Assembly: GCA_009778875.1 (NCBI GenBank)
Contig: WRFI01000001.1
Location: 1 to 51,424, forward strand
DNA from: Propionibacteriaceae bacterium
Lineage (GTDB): Bacteria; Actinomycetota; Actinomycetes; Propionibacteriales; Propionibacteriaceae
Reading direction: 5' to 3'
Length of the DNA: 51,424 nt
The notes below the pieces were generated by a model. That model worked only from the letters and a program-made list of their open reading frames with translations. It was not told where the DNA came from and did no database searches. Each line of letters opens with the position of its first letter. The stretch's first letter is position 1. Of this stretch, positions 40,690-49,768 are shown one piece after another. The position numbers and the translations under genes are program-made.

Positions 40690-42372
40690 TCACACCGTGA
40701 TAATCACGGGCACGATCATCGGGCGGGTGCGGTAGGCCTTCGACACCCAGTGCCTGACGGTGGTCCGCACCTCTTGGCACAGCCCGTGCAAGTCCATGCC
40801 GTCCGCCAGGCCCGCCGTCAGGGCGTCACGAACTTGCTCTGTGACGGTGTCAAAAATGTGCTCGTCCTCAATGAAACCACGGGCGTTCAGGTCCGGCCCG
40901 GCAACTATCGACCCCTGTCGCAGGTCAACGGCCGCCACGATCGAGATGAAACCCTCCTCGCCCAAGATTTTCCGGTCGGTCAGACCGGTCTCCGAAATGT
41001 CGCCCACCGTCGAACCGTCGACGAAAATGTAGCTGGCGTCCACCTGGCCGACCACCTTGGCCTGGCCGTCCACCAGGTCGATGACATCGCCATCCGATGC
41101 GACGATCACGTGATCCGCCGGCACGCCGCAGGCCTTGGCCAGCTCGGCGTTGGCGGCCAGGTGACGCACCTCGCCATGCACCGGCAGCGCATTGCCGGGC
41201 TTGACGATGTTGTAGACGTACAACAGCTCACCCTGACTGGCATGGCCCGACACGTGCACGAAGGCGTTGCTCTTGTGGACCACCTTCACACCCAGCCGCG
41301 TCAGCCCATTCACCAGGTCGAACACGGGCGCCTCGTTGCCCGGAATGAGCGACGACGCCAACAGCACCACGTCACCGGGATGAAGCTCAATGTTGGCGTG
41401 ATCTCCGTTAGCCATTCGGGAAAGCGCCGCCAGCGGCTCGCCCTGCGATCCGGTCGATATGACCACCACCTGCGAGTCGTCAAAGTCCTTGAGCTGGTCG
41501 ACGTCGATGAGCGTGTCGCCGGGCACCGTCAGGTATCCCAGATCGCGGGCCACCGCCATGTTGCGCACCATCGACCGGCCCATGTAGCAGACCTTACGGC
41601 CATACTTGGCGGACAGGTCGACGATCTGCTGCACGCGATGGACGTGGGACGCGAAGCACGCCACCACAATCTTGCTGCGCGCCGTCATGAACACCCGCTC
41701 CAACGCCGGGCCAGTGTCGCGCTCCCAGGGCGTGAAGCCGGGCACCTCCGCGTTGGTCGAATCGGCCATCAACAGGTCGACGCCCCGCTCCCCCAACCGG
41801 GCGAAGCCCCGCAGGTCGGTCAGCCGGCCGTCCAGCGGCAGTTGGTCCATCTTGAAGTCGCCAGTGTGCAACACGGTGCCAGCCGACGTCTTGATGGCGA
41901 CGGCCAGCGCATCCGGTATGGAGTGGTTGACGGCCAAGAACTCCAGCTCGAATTCGATCGGCTGGCCAAGCTTGATGGTGTCACCCTCACACACCTCGTG
42001 CAGATTGGCATCGCTTAGGCCGTGCTCTTTGAGCTTCGGGTCAAGGAAGGCCAGCGTCAGTTTGGACGCGAAAATGTCGATGTCTTCGCGGCGCTTCAGC
42101 AGGTACGGGACGGCACCGATGTGATCTTCGTGGCCGTGCGTCAACACCAGCCCGACTACGTCGTCCAACCGGTCGTCAAGGTAGTTGAGACCGGGCAGAA
42201 TGAGGTCGACGCCGGGTTGCGACCCGGCCGGAAACAGCACACCGCAATCGACTATCAGCAACTGACCGTCAATCTCGAAGACCGTCATGTTGCGGCCGAC
42301 GTCACCCAGGCCGCCGAGCGGGATAATCCGAAGCGTGCGGGGGTCGAGCTTTGGGGGGGATTCGATTACCAC
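40690..42372 (-). CDS. rnj: Ribonuclease J
   Basis: A 560-residue metallo-beta-lactamase/beta-CASP ribonuclease with endo- and 5'-3' exonuclease activity in mRNA decay and rRNA maturation. The zinc motif HGHEDH is at residues 79-84. The beta-CASP domain holds SGSQGEPLAALSRM-like and HVSGHASQGEL motifs, and a C-terminal RNase J domain follows. The start is GTG 42372, with AAGACT six bases upstream as candidate -10. It is divergent from the alcohol dehydrogenase gene and leads a unit with two membrane-protein genes. In many actinobacteria rnj follows dapA/thyX; that context is not present here. Confidence 0.95.
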   Translation of the reverse strand: MVIESPPKLDPRTLRIIPLGGLGDVGRNMTVFEIDGQLLIVDCGVLFPAGSQPGVDLILPGLNYLDDRLDDVVGLVLTHGHEDHIGAVPYLLKRREDIDIFASKLTLAFLDPKLKEHGLSDANLHEVCEGDTIKLGQPIEFELEFLAVNHSIPDALAVAIKTSAGTVLHTGDFKMDQLPLDGRLTDLRGFARLGERGVDLLMADSTNAEVPGFTPWERDTGPALERVFMTARSKIVVACFASHVHRVQQIVDLSAKYGRKVCYMGRSMVRNMAVARDLGYLTVPGDTLIDVDQLKDFDDSQVVVISTGSQGEPLAALSRMANGDHANIELHPGDVVLLASSLIPGNEAPVFDLVNGLTRLGVKVVHKSNAFVHVSGHASQGELLYVYNIVKPGNALPVHGEVRHLAANAELAKACGVPADHVIVASDGDVIDLVDGQAKVVGQVDASYIFVDGSTVGDISETGLTDRKILGEEGFISIVAAVDLRQGSIVAGPDLNARGFIEDEHIFDTVTEQVRDALTAGLADGMDLHGLCQEVRTTVRHWVSKAYRTRPMIVPVIITV

Positions 42373-42378
42373 AACACC

Positions 42379-42424
42379 AGTCTTTCACAACCGGCGCCAC
42401 CGTTCAGCGACCAGACACTATTAT
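42379..42424. promoter_or_regulatory. Divergent promoters of rnj and the alcohol dehydrogenase gene
   Basis: Minus strand: AAGACT (42384-42379), six bases from GTG 42372. Plus strand: TATTAT (42419-42424), 29 bases before GTG 42454. The plus-strand site is a good -10; neither has a convincing -35. Confidence 0.4.
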
Positions 42425-42453
42425 GGAAGCTACCTTTCGGAAAGGAAACCACC

Positions 42454-43491
42454 GTGCCCGCTGCCCGCGCCTATGCCATCGACTCACCGACCGGCCTGTT
42501 CCATCCGACCACCATCGCGCGCCGCGAACCCGGACCCACCGAGGTGCTGTTTGACATTAAGTTCGCCGGCATTTGCCACTCGGACATCCACACGGCCCGT
42601 GGTGAATGGGGTCCCGCTATCTACCCGCTGGTGCCCGGCCACGAGATCGCCGGGGTCGTCACCCAGGTCGGTGACAAGGTCACCAAGTTCAAGGTGGGCG
42701 ACCGCGTCGGCGTGGGCTGCTTTGTCGATTCGTGCGGTCACTGTGACCTGTGTGACGCCGGCACCGAGCAGTTCTGCGAGGAGGCCATCTACACCTACAA
42801 CGATCACGGACGGGACGGGAAGCCGACCGAGGGCGGGTACTCGACGGCCTTCACCGTTGAGCAGAACTACCTCTGCCACATCCCCGATTCCATTCCGCTT
42901 GATGCCGCCGCCCCGCTGCTGTGCGCCGGCATCACGCTGTATTCGCCGCTCAAGCGCTGGGGCGCCGGGCCGGGCAAGCAGGTGGCCATCCTCGGCATGG
43001 GCGGCCTGGGGCACATGGGCGTCAAGATCGCCGCCGCCATGGGCGCCGAGGTGTCCGTCATCTCGCAGACCCGGGCCAAAGAAGCCGACGGACTGGCTTT
43101 TGGCGCATCCCATTACTACGCCATGTCGGAACCAGACACGTTGAAGGGGTTGAAAAAGCACTTCGACCTGATCATCTCGACGGTGGCCGCCAGCACGAAC
43201 GTGACGCCTTATGTGGAGTGCCTGAAAGTCGGCGGCGCTCTGGTGGATGTGGGCTTGCCCGAGAACGCTTCGACCATCGAGTTCGATTCGCTGGTGCTCG
43301 GCAACAGGATCCTGGCCGGATCGCAGATTGGCGGCATCGCCGAGACGCAAGAGATGCTCGATTTTTGTGCCGCCCATGGCGTGGCCCCACAAATCGAGGT
43401 CATCAGCGCCGCGGACATCAACGACGCCTACGAGAAGGTGGTGCACTCGCAGGTGCGCTACCGCTACGTCATCGACGTCGCGACGATCTAG
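42454..43491 (+). CDS. Zinc-dependent alcohol dehydrogenase, NAD(P)-dependent
   Basis: A 345-residue medium-chain dehydrogenase/reductase. Catalytic-zinc residues are Cys41 and His63-Glu64 (PGHEIAG). Structural-zinc residues are Cys94, 97, 100 and 108. The Rossmann motif is GMGGLGHMG. The overall pattern (CHSDIH, GGYSTAF, IYTYNDHG) resembles the YahK/cinnamyl-alcohol-dehydrogenase group, which reduces aldehydes with NADPH. The open frame runs back to 42022, but the upstream part is antisense to rnj. GTG 42454 has GAAAGGA eight bases ahead and is the first sensible start. The stop lies only three bases from the end of the convergent glgP gene. Confidence 0.93.
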   Translation: MPAARAYAIDSPTGLFHPTTIARREPGPTEVLFDIKFAGICHSDIHTARGEWGPAIYPLVPGHEIAGVVTQVGDKVTKFKVGDRVGVGCFVDSCGHCDLCDAGTEQFCEEAIYTYNDHGRDGKPTEGGYSTAFTVEQNYLCHIPDSIPLDAAAPLLCAGITLYSPLKRWGAGPGKQVAILGMGGLGHMGVKIAAAMGAEVSVISQTRAKEADGLAFGASHYYAMSEPDTLKGLKKHFDLIISTVAASTNVTPYVECLKVGGALVDVGLPENASTIEFDSLVLGNRILAGSQIGGIAETQEMLDFCAAHGVAPQIEVISAADINDAYEKVVHSQVRYRYVIDVATI

Positions 43492-43494
43492 CCG

Positions 43495-46062
43495 TCACCG
43501 CAGAGGGGCGGCGTGCCAGATGCGGTCCAGGTAGTCTGCGACCGATCGGTCCGAGCTGAAGTAGCCGCAGCGGGCAACGTTCAGAATCGCCGCGTGCACC
43601 CACGACGTCTGGTCACGATAGGCCTCGTCAACGCGGGCTTGGGCGTCGACGTAGCTTCGGAAGTCGGCCATTGCCATGAACGGGTCGGACTGCGCCCAGT
43701 TGTTGAGCAGTGGCGCGAAGGCCGACTGGTCACCGTCGGCGAACACTCCGGATGTCAATAGGTCCATCGTCGCCCGCAACTGTGGGTCGCCGAGGTAATC
43801 CTGCGGGTTGTAGCCGCGCGTTGCCAAAGCCTCAACCTCAGGCTCGCTCATGCCGAACAGGAAGAAGTTCTCATCCCCCACCAGCTCGCGGATTTCGATG
43901 TTCGCCCCGTCATCCGTGCCAATGGTTAGCGCACCGTTCAAAGCAAACTTCATGTTTCCAGTGCCGGACGCCTCTTTGCCGGCCAGGGAAATCTGCTCCG
44001 ACAGGTCAGCCGCTGGAATCAGCCGCTGCGCCACCGTGACGTTGTAGTTGGCGACAAAGGCCACCTTGATGACGTCGTCGACGCGCCGGTCGGCGTTCAC
44101 AACCTTGGCCACCGAGTTGATCAGATGGATGGTGTCTTTGGCCAGCTTGTAGCCGGGTGCGGCCTTGGCTCCGAAGATGAACACCCGCGGCAACACATCG
44201 GCCGGCTGGAGCTGGCCCGAGATGATCTGCTGGTAAAGGCTGACGATGTGCAGCAGCTTCAGCGACTGGCGCTTGTATTCGTGCAGGCGCTTCACCATGA
44301 CGTCCAGCATGTGCCCGCCGGGCAGTTCAATGCCGTCCCGGGCAGCCAGGACTTCGGCGAGTGTGGCCTTGTTTGCCGTCTTGACATCGGCGAACTGACG
44401 ACGGAAGTCCTCATCCTCGGCGTAAGGTTCAAGCTCTTGCAGACGTTCAAGGTTGGTCAACCAGCCCACTCCGATGGCGTCTGTGATCAGATCGGACAAC
44501 CCAACATTTGACAACCGGACAAACCGGCGGGGCGTCACCCCATTGGTGACGTTCGTGAACCTTTCCGGCCAGAGCTGCGAAAACTCCGGCAGAACCTTGT
44601 CGCGCAGCAACTGCGAGTGCAGTTCCGCCACACCATTCACCCTCGTCGCCGTGACCGACGCCAGGAAGGCCATGCGGACGGCCCGGGGCGGCCCCTCGGC
44701 GATGATCGACATGGAGATAGGTTTGATTGGATCATCGGGGTACGTCTGGCGCACCAGCTCAAGAAACTCGTCGTTGATGCGGTAAATGATCTCCAGATGG
44801 CGGGGCAGCAAGCGGCCCATCAAATCCGTCGACCACACCTCCAGCGCCTCCGGCAACAGCGTGTGGCAGGTGTAAGCGAAGCAGCGCTGTGTCAGGGCCC
44901 AGGCTTCGTCCCAGTTCCAGCCCCGCTCGTCCATCAGTATCCGCATCAGCTCGGGAATCGCAATCACCGGGTGTGTGTCGTTCAACTGGAAAATGACCTT
45001 GTCGGGAAGATCGTGAAGATCCTCGCCGGCCTCCAGGTGGTTGTCGATGAAATCGCGCAGCGAACAGGCGACGAAGAAGTACTGCTGTTGCAGCCGCAGC
45101 TCCTTGCCTTGGGGTGTCGAATCCTCCGGATACAGCACCTTGGTGATGTTTTCGGCGAAGGTCTGGGCCCGGACGGCCTCGGTGTATTGGCCGGCGTTGA
45201 AAATCTCTAGGTCGAAGGCCTTGGTGGCCTCGGCGCTCCACAGCCGCAGCGTGTTGACACGCCCGTTCTGGAAGCCGGGCACCATGTAGTTGTAGGGCAC
45301 GCCCAGCACGTTCCAGGCCGGCAGCCAACGCGAGTGATCAACGCCGTCATTGTCGGTGTAGTGCTCGGTTGTCCCGCCGAAGTTGACGCGCACGGCCGAC
45401 TCCGGGTGGACGAACTCCCACGGCGCGCCGAGCGCCAGCCAGGCGTCGGGCTGTTCGACCTGGCGTCCCTCAACGAATGTCTGGCGGAAAATGCCGTACT
45501 CGTAGCGGATGCCGTAGCCGATGCATGGCACAGCCATGGTGGCCAAGGAGTCGACGAAGCATGCCGCCAGGCGCCCCAGACCGCCGTTGCCCAACCCCGG
45601 CTCGACTTCCTGGGCCCGAAGCGTCTCCAATTCAAGGCCGCAGGACGTCATCGCCTCAGCGGCGATGGTCTCCAGGTCAGTCGCCAGAAGGGCGTTGTCC
45701 AGTTGACGTCCCAACAGGTACTCGGCCGACAGGTAAGCCACCGTTTTGGCGCCCCGCTCGCGCACCCGGCGCTGGGTCTCCAGCCAGTGTGCCATCAGGT
45801 AGTGGCGCACCGTGCGCGCCAGAGCCAAATACTGGTCGTTGACGGACGACCGGGCCAGTTGCACACCAGAACCGACGTGCAACTCGTGAAGAAACTCGCG
45901 GACGAAGCCATCCACGGAATGCTGCGGCGGCACCACCGGTGCGACTGCCAGCGGGTGGACCGGCTTGAAAGCCGGTCCGATGTGCCCGCGCATCCTGGGT
46001 GCCTCGTCGATGGGCACCGGGCCATAACCGGCCTGGGCCTCCAACCCCTCGTACTCGCTCAC
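43495..46062 (-). CDS. glgP: Glycogen/maltodextrin phosphorylase
   Basis: An 855-residue phosphorylase that releases glucose 1-phosphate from alpha-1,4-glucans. The glycogen-phosphorylase core includes AYLSAEYLLGRQL, EPGLGNGGLGRLAAC, MVKRLHEYKRQ and the pyridoxal-phosphate loop KEASGTGNMKFALNGALTIGT, with the Lys in NMKF as cofactor-binding residue. The length fits the animal/E. coli-type family (about 800-850 residues) with a 40-residue N-terminal extension. GTG 46062 follows the pnp stop by nine bases, with GAGGTGG between, so it is expressed as the last gene of the rpsO-pnp transcript. No other glycogen gene is nearby. Confidence 0.95.
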   Translation of the reverse strand: MSEYEGLEAQAGYGPVPIDEAPRMRGHIGPAFKPVHPLAVAPVVPPQHSVDGFVREFLHELHVGSGVQLARSSVNDQYLALARTVRHYLMAHWLETQRRVRERGAKTVAYLSAEYLLGRQLDNALLATDLETIAAEAMTSCGLELETLRAQEVEPGLGNGGLGRLAACFVDSLATMAVPCIGYGIRYEYGIFRQTFVEGRQVEQPDAWLALGAPWEFVHPESAVRVNFGGTTEHYTDNDGVDHSRWLPAWNVLGVPYNYMVPGFQNGRVNTLRLWSAEATKAFDLEIFNAGQYTEAVRAQTFAENITKVLYPEDSTPQGKELRLQQQYFFVACSLRDFIDNHLEAGEDLHDLPDKVIFQLNDTHPVIAIPELMRILMDERGWNWDEAWALTQRCFAYTCHTLLPEALEVWSTDLMGRLLPRHLEIIYRINDEFLELVRQTYPDDPIKPISMSIIAEGPPRAVRMAFLASVTATRVNGVAELHSQLLRDKVLPEFSQLWPERFTNVTNGVTPRRFVRLSNVGLSDLITDAIGVGWLTNLERLQELEPYAEDEDFRRQFADVKTANKATLAEVLAARDGIELPGGHMLDVMVKRLHEYKRQSLKLLHIVSLYQQIISGQLQPADVLPRVFIFGAKAAPGYKLAKDTIHLINSVAKVVNADRRVDDVIKVAFVANYNVTVAQRLIPAADLSEQISLAGKEASGTGNMKFALNGALTIGTDDGANIEIRELVGDENFFLFGMSEPEVEALATRGYNPQDYLGDPQLRATMDLLTSGVFADGDQSAFAPLLNNWAQSDPFMAMADFRSYVDAQARVDEAYRDQTSWVHAAILNVARCGYFSSDRSVADYLDRIWHAAPLR

Positions 46063-46071
46063 GGCGCCACC

Positions 46072-48297
46072 TCACTTTTCGGTGGCAACGTCAGCCGCGC
46101 TGTCTCCCTCTTCGATAACCGGGATGAGGCTCAGCTTGCCGCGGTCATCGATCTCGTTGATCTCGACCATCAGCTTGTTACCCACCTGCAGAACATCTTC
46201 GACGTTCTCGACCCGCTTGCCACCGTTGAGCTCACGCAGCTTGGAAATGTGCAGCAGTCCGTCCTTGCCGGGCAGCAGCGAGACGAACGCGCCGAAGGTC
46301 GTCAGCTTGACGACGGTGCCGAGGTAGCGCTCGCCCTTCTCGGGCATCGTCGGGTTGGCGATGGCGTTGATCATGGCGCGAGCCGCCTCGGCTGCCTCAC
46401 CGGTGGTGGCACCGACATAAATCGTGCCGTCTTCCTCCACCGAGATGTTGGCGCCCGTGTCGTCCTGCATCTGGTTGATGACCTTGCCCTTGGGGCCGAT
46501 GACCTCGCCGATCTTGTCGACCGGGATGTGCAACGTGATGATGCGCGGCGCGTGCGGGCTCATCTCGTCGGGCCCGGTGATCGCCTCGTCCATCACATCC
46601 AAGATCGTTTGACGGGCCTCGCGGGCCTGGCTCAGCGCGGCCGCCAGCACGTCGGACGGGATGCCATCCAGCTTGGTGTCGAGTTGCAGCGCCGTCACGA
46701 ACTCCCTGGTGCCAGCCACCTTGAAGTCCATGTCGCCGAGCGCGTCCTCGGCGCCCAGGATGTCGGTCAATGCGACGTAGCGGGTCTCGCCGTTGTCGTC
46801 GGGCTCGCTCATCAGACCCATCGCAATGCCGGCGACGGACGCCCGCAGGGGCACGCCCGCGTTCAGCAGGGCCATCGTCGATGCGCACACCGATCCCATC
46901 GAGGTTGATCCGTTGGAGCCGATCGCCTCAGACACCTCGCGGATGGCGTAGGGGAACTCCTCGCGGGTTGGCAGCACCGGCACCAGTGCGCGCTCGGCCA
47001 GACGGCCGTGGCCCACCTCGCGGCGCTTCGGGCTGCCGATGCGGCCCGTCTCGCCCGTCGAGAACGGCGGCATGTTGTAGTTGTGCATGTAGCGCTTGGT
47101 GTGTACCGGGCTCAGCGTGTCGAGCTTCTGCTCCATGTCGAGCATGTTCAAGGTGGTGACACCCAGCACCTGCGTCTCGCCGCGCTGGAACAGCGACGAG
47201 CCGTGGACGCGCGGGATGATGCCGACCTCGGCGCTCAGCGGGCGGATGTCGCGCGGGCCGCGGCCGTCGATGCGGACCGACTCGTGCAGCACACGCTGAC
47301 GCACGATCTTCTTGGTGATGGCCTTCCAGGCGGCGCCGATCTCGGCGTCCCGGCCCTCAAACTCGGGCAATGCCAGCACCTGCAGAGCCGCCTCGGCGCG
47401 CAGCGCGTGCTCGGCGTCCTCCCGCTCCTGCTTGCCGACGATCTGCATGACCTCGACCAGTTTGGCATGGGCACGCTCGTCCAGCGCTGCGACCATGTCG
47501 TCCTCGTACTCCTTGAAGACGGGGAACGGGTAGGTCGGCTTGTTGACCTGTTGGGCCAGGTCGACCTGGGCGTCGCAGAGTGTGCGGATGAACGGCTTGG
47601 CGGCCTCCAGGCCACCGGCCACGATCTCTTCCGTCGGCGCCTGCTTGCCCGACTTGACGATGTTCCAGGTGGCCTCGGTCGACTCAGCCTCGACCATCAT
47701 GATCGCGACGTCGCCGTCGGCCAGGACACGCCCGGCCACGACCATTGAGAAGGTGGCGTGGGCGTCCTGCTCAACTGTCGGGAAGCACACCCACTGGCCC
47801 TCGATGAGGGCGACGCGCACGCCGCCGATCGGGCCGGAGAACGGCAGGCCGGCGATCTGGGTGCTCATCGAAGCCGCATTGATGGCCACGACGTCGTAGG
47901 AGACGTCGGGGTTGAGGGCGAGGATGGTGACGATCACCTGTACCTCGTTGCGAAGCCCTTTGACGAAGGCCGGGCGCAGAGGCCGGTCGATCAGGCGGCA
48001 GGCCAGAATGGCCTCTTCTGTGGGGCGCCCTTCACGGCGGAAGAAGCTGCCGGGGATGCGTCCGACCGCGTACATTTTCTCGTCGATGTCGACGGTCAGC
48101 GGGAAGAAGTCGATCGCTTCGCGCGGCTGCTTCTGGGCAGTCGTGGTGGACAGCAACATCGTGTCGCCGTCCAGGTAGACGGCTGCCGAGCCGTCAGCCT
48201 GCGCGGCCAGCACACCGGTTTCGAAGCGAACGACGTGCAAGCCGTATTTGCCATTGTCGATGATGGCTTCGGCGAATTTTAGGTTTGGACCTTCCAT
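46072..48297 (-). CDS. pnp: Polyribonucleotide nucleotidyltransferase (PNPase)
   Basis: A 741-residue phosphorolytic 3'-5' exoribonuclease. Two RNase PH-like cores (the first with [19 protein letters not shown], the second with [16 protein letters not shown] and [14 protein letters not shown]) are joined by a helical domain. A KH domain ([12 protein letters not shown]) and an S1 domain ([13 protein letters not shown]) follow. ATG 48297 (MEGPNLKF) is chosen because GAGGA lies upstream; the frame extends 29 codons further, but that stretch is the structured rpsO-pnp leader. The glgP gene follows at nine bases. Confidence 0.96.
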   Translation of the reverse strand: MEGPNLKFAEAIIDNGKYGLHVVRFETGVLAAQADGSAAVYLDGDTMLLSTTTAQKQPREAIDFFPLTVDIDEKMYAVGRIPGSFFRREGRPTEEAILACRLIDRPLRPAFVKGLRNEVQVIVTILALNPDVSYDVVAINAASMSTQIAGLPFSGPIGGVRVALIEGQWVCFPTVEQDAHATFSMVVAGRVLADGDVAIMMVEAESTEATWNIVKSGKQAPTEEIVAGGLEAAKPFIRTLCDAQVDLAQQVNKPTYPFPVFKEYEDDMVAALDERAHAKLVEVMQIVGKQEREDAEHALRAEAALQVLALPEFEGRDAEIGAAWKAITKKIVRQRVLHESVRIDGRGPRDIRPLSAEVGIIPRVHGSSLFQRGETQVLGVTTLNMLDMEQKLDTLSPVHTKRYMHNYNMPPFSTGETGRIGSPKRREVGHGRLAERALVPVLPTREEFPYAIREVSEAIGSNGSTSMGSVCASTMALLNAGVPLRASVAGIAMGLMSEPDDNGETRYVALTDILGAEDALGDMDFKVAGTREFVTALQLDTKLDGIPSDVLAAALSQAREARQTILDVMDEAITGPDEMSPHAPRIITLHIPVDKIGEVIGPKGKVINQMQDDTGANISVEEDGTIYVGATTGEAAEAARAMINAIANPTMPEKGERYLGTVVKLTTFGAFVSLLPGKDGLLHISKLRELNGGKRVENVEDVLQVGNKLMVEINEIDDRGKLSLIPVIEEGDSAADVATEK

Positions 48298-48345
48298 GGG
48301 TTTTTCCTCATCACTAGCGGAGGCCCGGGAGTTGTCGCAATCGGT

Positions 48346-48380
48346 CTTCGATCGAAGCGCTCGGGGCTTAGACCCGAACG
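48346..48380 (-). other. Hairpins in the pnp leader
   Basis: CTTCGATCGAAG (48346-48357) is a perfect 12-bp palindrome. Directly next to it, 48358-48380 forms an 8-bp stem with a 7-base loop. They lie 50-80 bases before the pnp start and could be an RNase cleavage or autocontrol site, as known for rpsO-pnp leaders in E. coli. Confidence 0.35.
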
Positions 48381-48444
48381 CCACTACCGAGGACCAAAAG
48401 CACTGGTAAATCCGGCCTCACATTGGGTTTTGTTCAGTTGTGGG

Positions 48445-48469
48445 GCGGTGGACGCCAAGCGCCCACCGC
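48445..48469 (-). terminator. Hairpin after rpsO
   Basis: GCGGTGGGCGC-TTG-GCGTCCACCGC (minus strand) is an 11-bp stem with one G-U pair. It starts 12 bases after the rpsO stop. There is no U-run, so it is more likely an attenuator or processing site than a full stop. Confidence 0.45.
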
Positions 48470-48480
48470 AAGATGTTCCG

Positions 48481-48744
48481 TCAGCGGCGCAAGCCGAGGC
48501 GGGCGATCAGTTCACGGTAATGCTCAATGTCGTTTTTGGCGACATAGTTCAGCAGACGGCGGCGCTGGCCGACCATCAGCATCAGGCCCCTGTGCGAGTG
48601 GTGGTCACCCTTGTGCACCTTCAGGTGCTCGGTCAGGTGGGCAATACGCTTGGTCAAGAGGGCAATCTGGACATCAGGAGAACCCGTGTCACCCTCGTGG
48701 GTGGCGTACTCTTCGATGATGCCTGTCTTGGTGGCTGCATCCAT
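48481..48744 (-). CDS. rpsO: 30S ribosomal protein S15
   Basis: An 87-residue primary 16S rRNA-binding protein. It has the family's full length and signatures: [49 protein letters not shown] and the C-terminal [18 protein letters not shown] lies eight bases before ATG 48744. A leader of about 80 bases and its own -10 box suggest transcription separate from ribF, with the classic rpsO-pnp pairing downstream. Confidence 0.97.
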   Translation of the reverse strand: MDAATKTGIIEEYATHEGDTGSPDVQIALLTKRIAHLTEHLKVHKGDHHSHRGLMLMVGQRRRLLNYVAKNDIEHYRELIARLGLRR

Positions 48745-48834
48745 TGATGGACTCTCCTAGTATCTCGCTGCGCGGCGCTACCCGTACTGATTGGGGCAGC
48801 CGACATACCCGCGGCCGTTACACGGCAACGAACT

Positions 48835-48840
48835 ACCTTA
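48835..48840 (-). promoter_or_regulatory. Candidate -10 element of rpsO
   Basis: TAAGGT on the minus strand lies 90 bases ahead of the rpsO start, in the 139-bp gap after ribF. No clear -35 is present. Confidence 0.35.
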
Positions 48841-48883
48841 CCAGGTGCCGATGGCCAGGCACGAATCTGGCGCCCCAAAATTG

Positions 48884-49768
48884 TCAGGCCAGGGCCCGCG
48901 TCGCGCGAACATCCTTTGTCAGCTGGGCGACGAGTTCGTCGACGCTGGAGTAGGTCACCATGTCCCGCAAGCGCTTGGTGAAGCCGATTTCGACCGGCAC
49001 ACCGTAGATGTCGAAGTCTTGGTCCAGCACATGGGCCTCGACACGGCGGAACGACCCGAATGTCGGGTTGTCGCCCACGCTGATGGCCGCCGACATCCGT
49101 TCCCCCGGCTGGTCGAGAAGGGCCAACCAGCCCGCATACACGCCGTCCGACGGGCAGGCCACCGCCGGATCCGGTGTGAGGTTGGCCGTCGGAAAACCAA
49201 GCTGGTGGCCGCGCCGGTCACCGCGCACGACTGGGCCCCGAACCGAGAAGTCCCGCCCCATCAGGCGGCTCGCCGAACTGACGTCGCCCGCCAGCACCAC
49301 CGCCCGGATCATGGTGGACGAGACGGTATAGCCGCCGAACTCGACCGCCGGGGCCGTGGCCACATCGAAGCGGCCGCCCGCCAACTGACGAAGCGCGCCC
49401 GGATTGCCCGCGCCGCGCGCGCCGAAGGTGAAGTTCGGCCCCACCGCGACGGCGCTGGGGTGCAGCGGCGCGATGATCTGATTGACGAACGCCGCCGGGG
49501 TCATGGCAGCCATCTGGGTGGTGAAATGCAGCAGAAGGATCTCATCGGCACCGGCGTCCAGCAGGGCATCCTCGCGCGACTCGAGGTTTTGCAGCAGCGG
49601 TGGCGCACCAGACGGGTCGAAAACCGTCATCGGGTGGGGCCAAAACGTCACGGCCATCACATGCCCGCGCCCGCCGACCGCCGATCTGGCCGCCGCGATC
49701 ACCTCTTGGTGTCCCAGGTGCACACCGTCGAAGGTGCCGATGGCCAACGCCAGCTGGCGGTCGCTCAT
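48884..49768 (-). CDS. ribF: Bifunctional riboflavin kinase / FAD synthetase
   Basis: A 294-residue enzyme that phosphorylates riboflavin to FMN and adenylates FMN to FAD. The N-terminal FAD-synthetase (nucleotidyltransferase) domain has GTFDGVHLGHQEVI near residue 13 and SSTMIR near 155. The C-terminal kinase domain has GRDFSVRGPVVRGDRRGHQLGFPTANL and GVYAGW. ATG 49768 has GGAGGAA upstream and overlaps the truB stop by four bases. The truB-ribF-rpsO order is the usual one in bacteria. Confidence 0.95.
   Translation of the reverse strand: MSDRQLALAIGTFDGVHLGHQEVIAAARSAVGGRGHVMAVTFWPHPMTVFDPSGAPPLLQNLESREDALLDAGADEILLLHFTTQMAAMTPAAFVNQIIAPLHPSAVAVGPNFTFGARGAGNPGALRQLAGGRFDVATAPAVEFGGYTVSSTMIRAVVLAGDVSSASRLMGRDFSVRGPVVRGDRRGHQLGFPTANLTPDPAVACPSDGVYAGWLALLDQPGERMSAAISVGDNPTFGSFRRVEAHVLDQDFDIYGVPVEIGFTKRLRDMVTYSSVDELVAQLTKDVRATRALA

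Noticed and set aside
40234-42018. A 594-codon open frame on the plus strand opposite rnj.
   Set aside because: It is antisense to a fully motif-bearing RNase J. Its translation is His/Arg/Val-rich with no domain, as expected from the third-position GC bias of the real gene.
42353-42359. A seven-base G run (C on the coding strand) near the start of rnj as a phase-variable tract.
   Set aside because: It is short, lies in an essential-type gene and encodes ordinary Pro codons. A similar C7 in recB at about 31952-31958 also looks like plain codon use.
42022-42453. An N-terminal extension of the alcohol dehydrogenase frame.
   Set aside because: The extra part is antisense to rnj and has no family similarity. 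GTG 42454 with GAAAGGA fits the family start.
45334-46908. A 524-codon plus-strand frame opposite glgP and pnp.
   Set aside because: It spans two well-supported genes on the other strand, has no recognisable protein features and no start signal.
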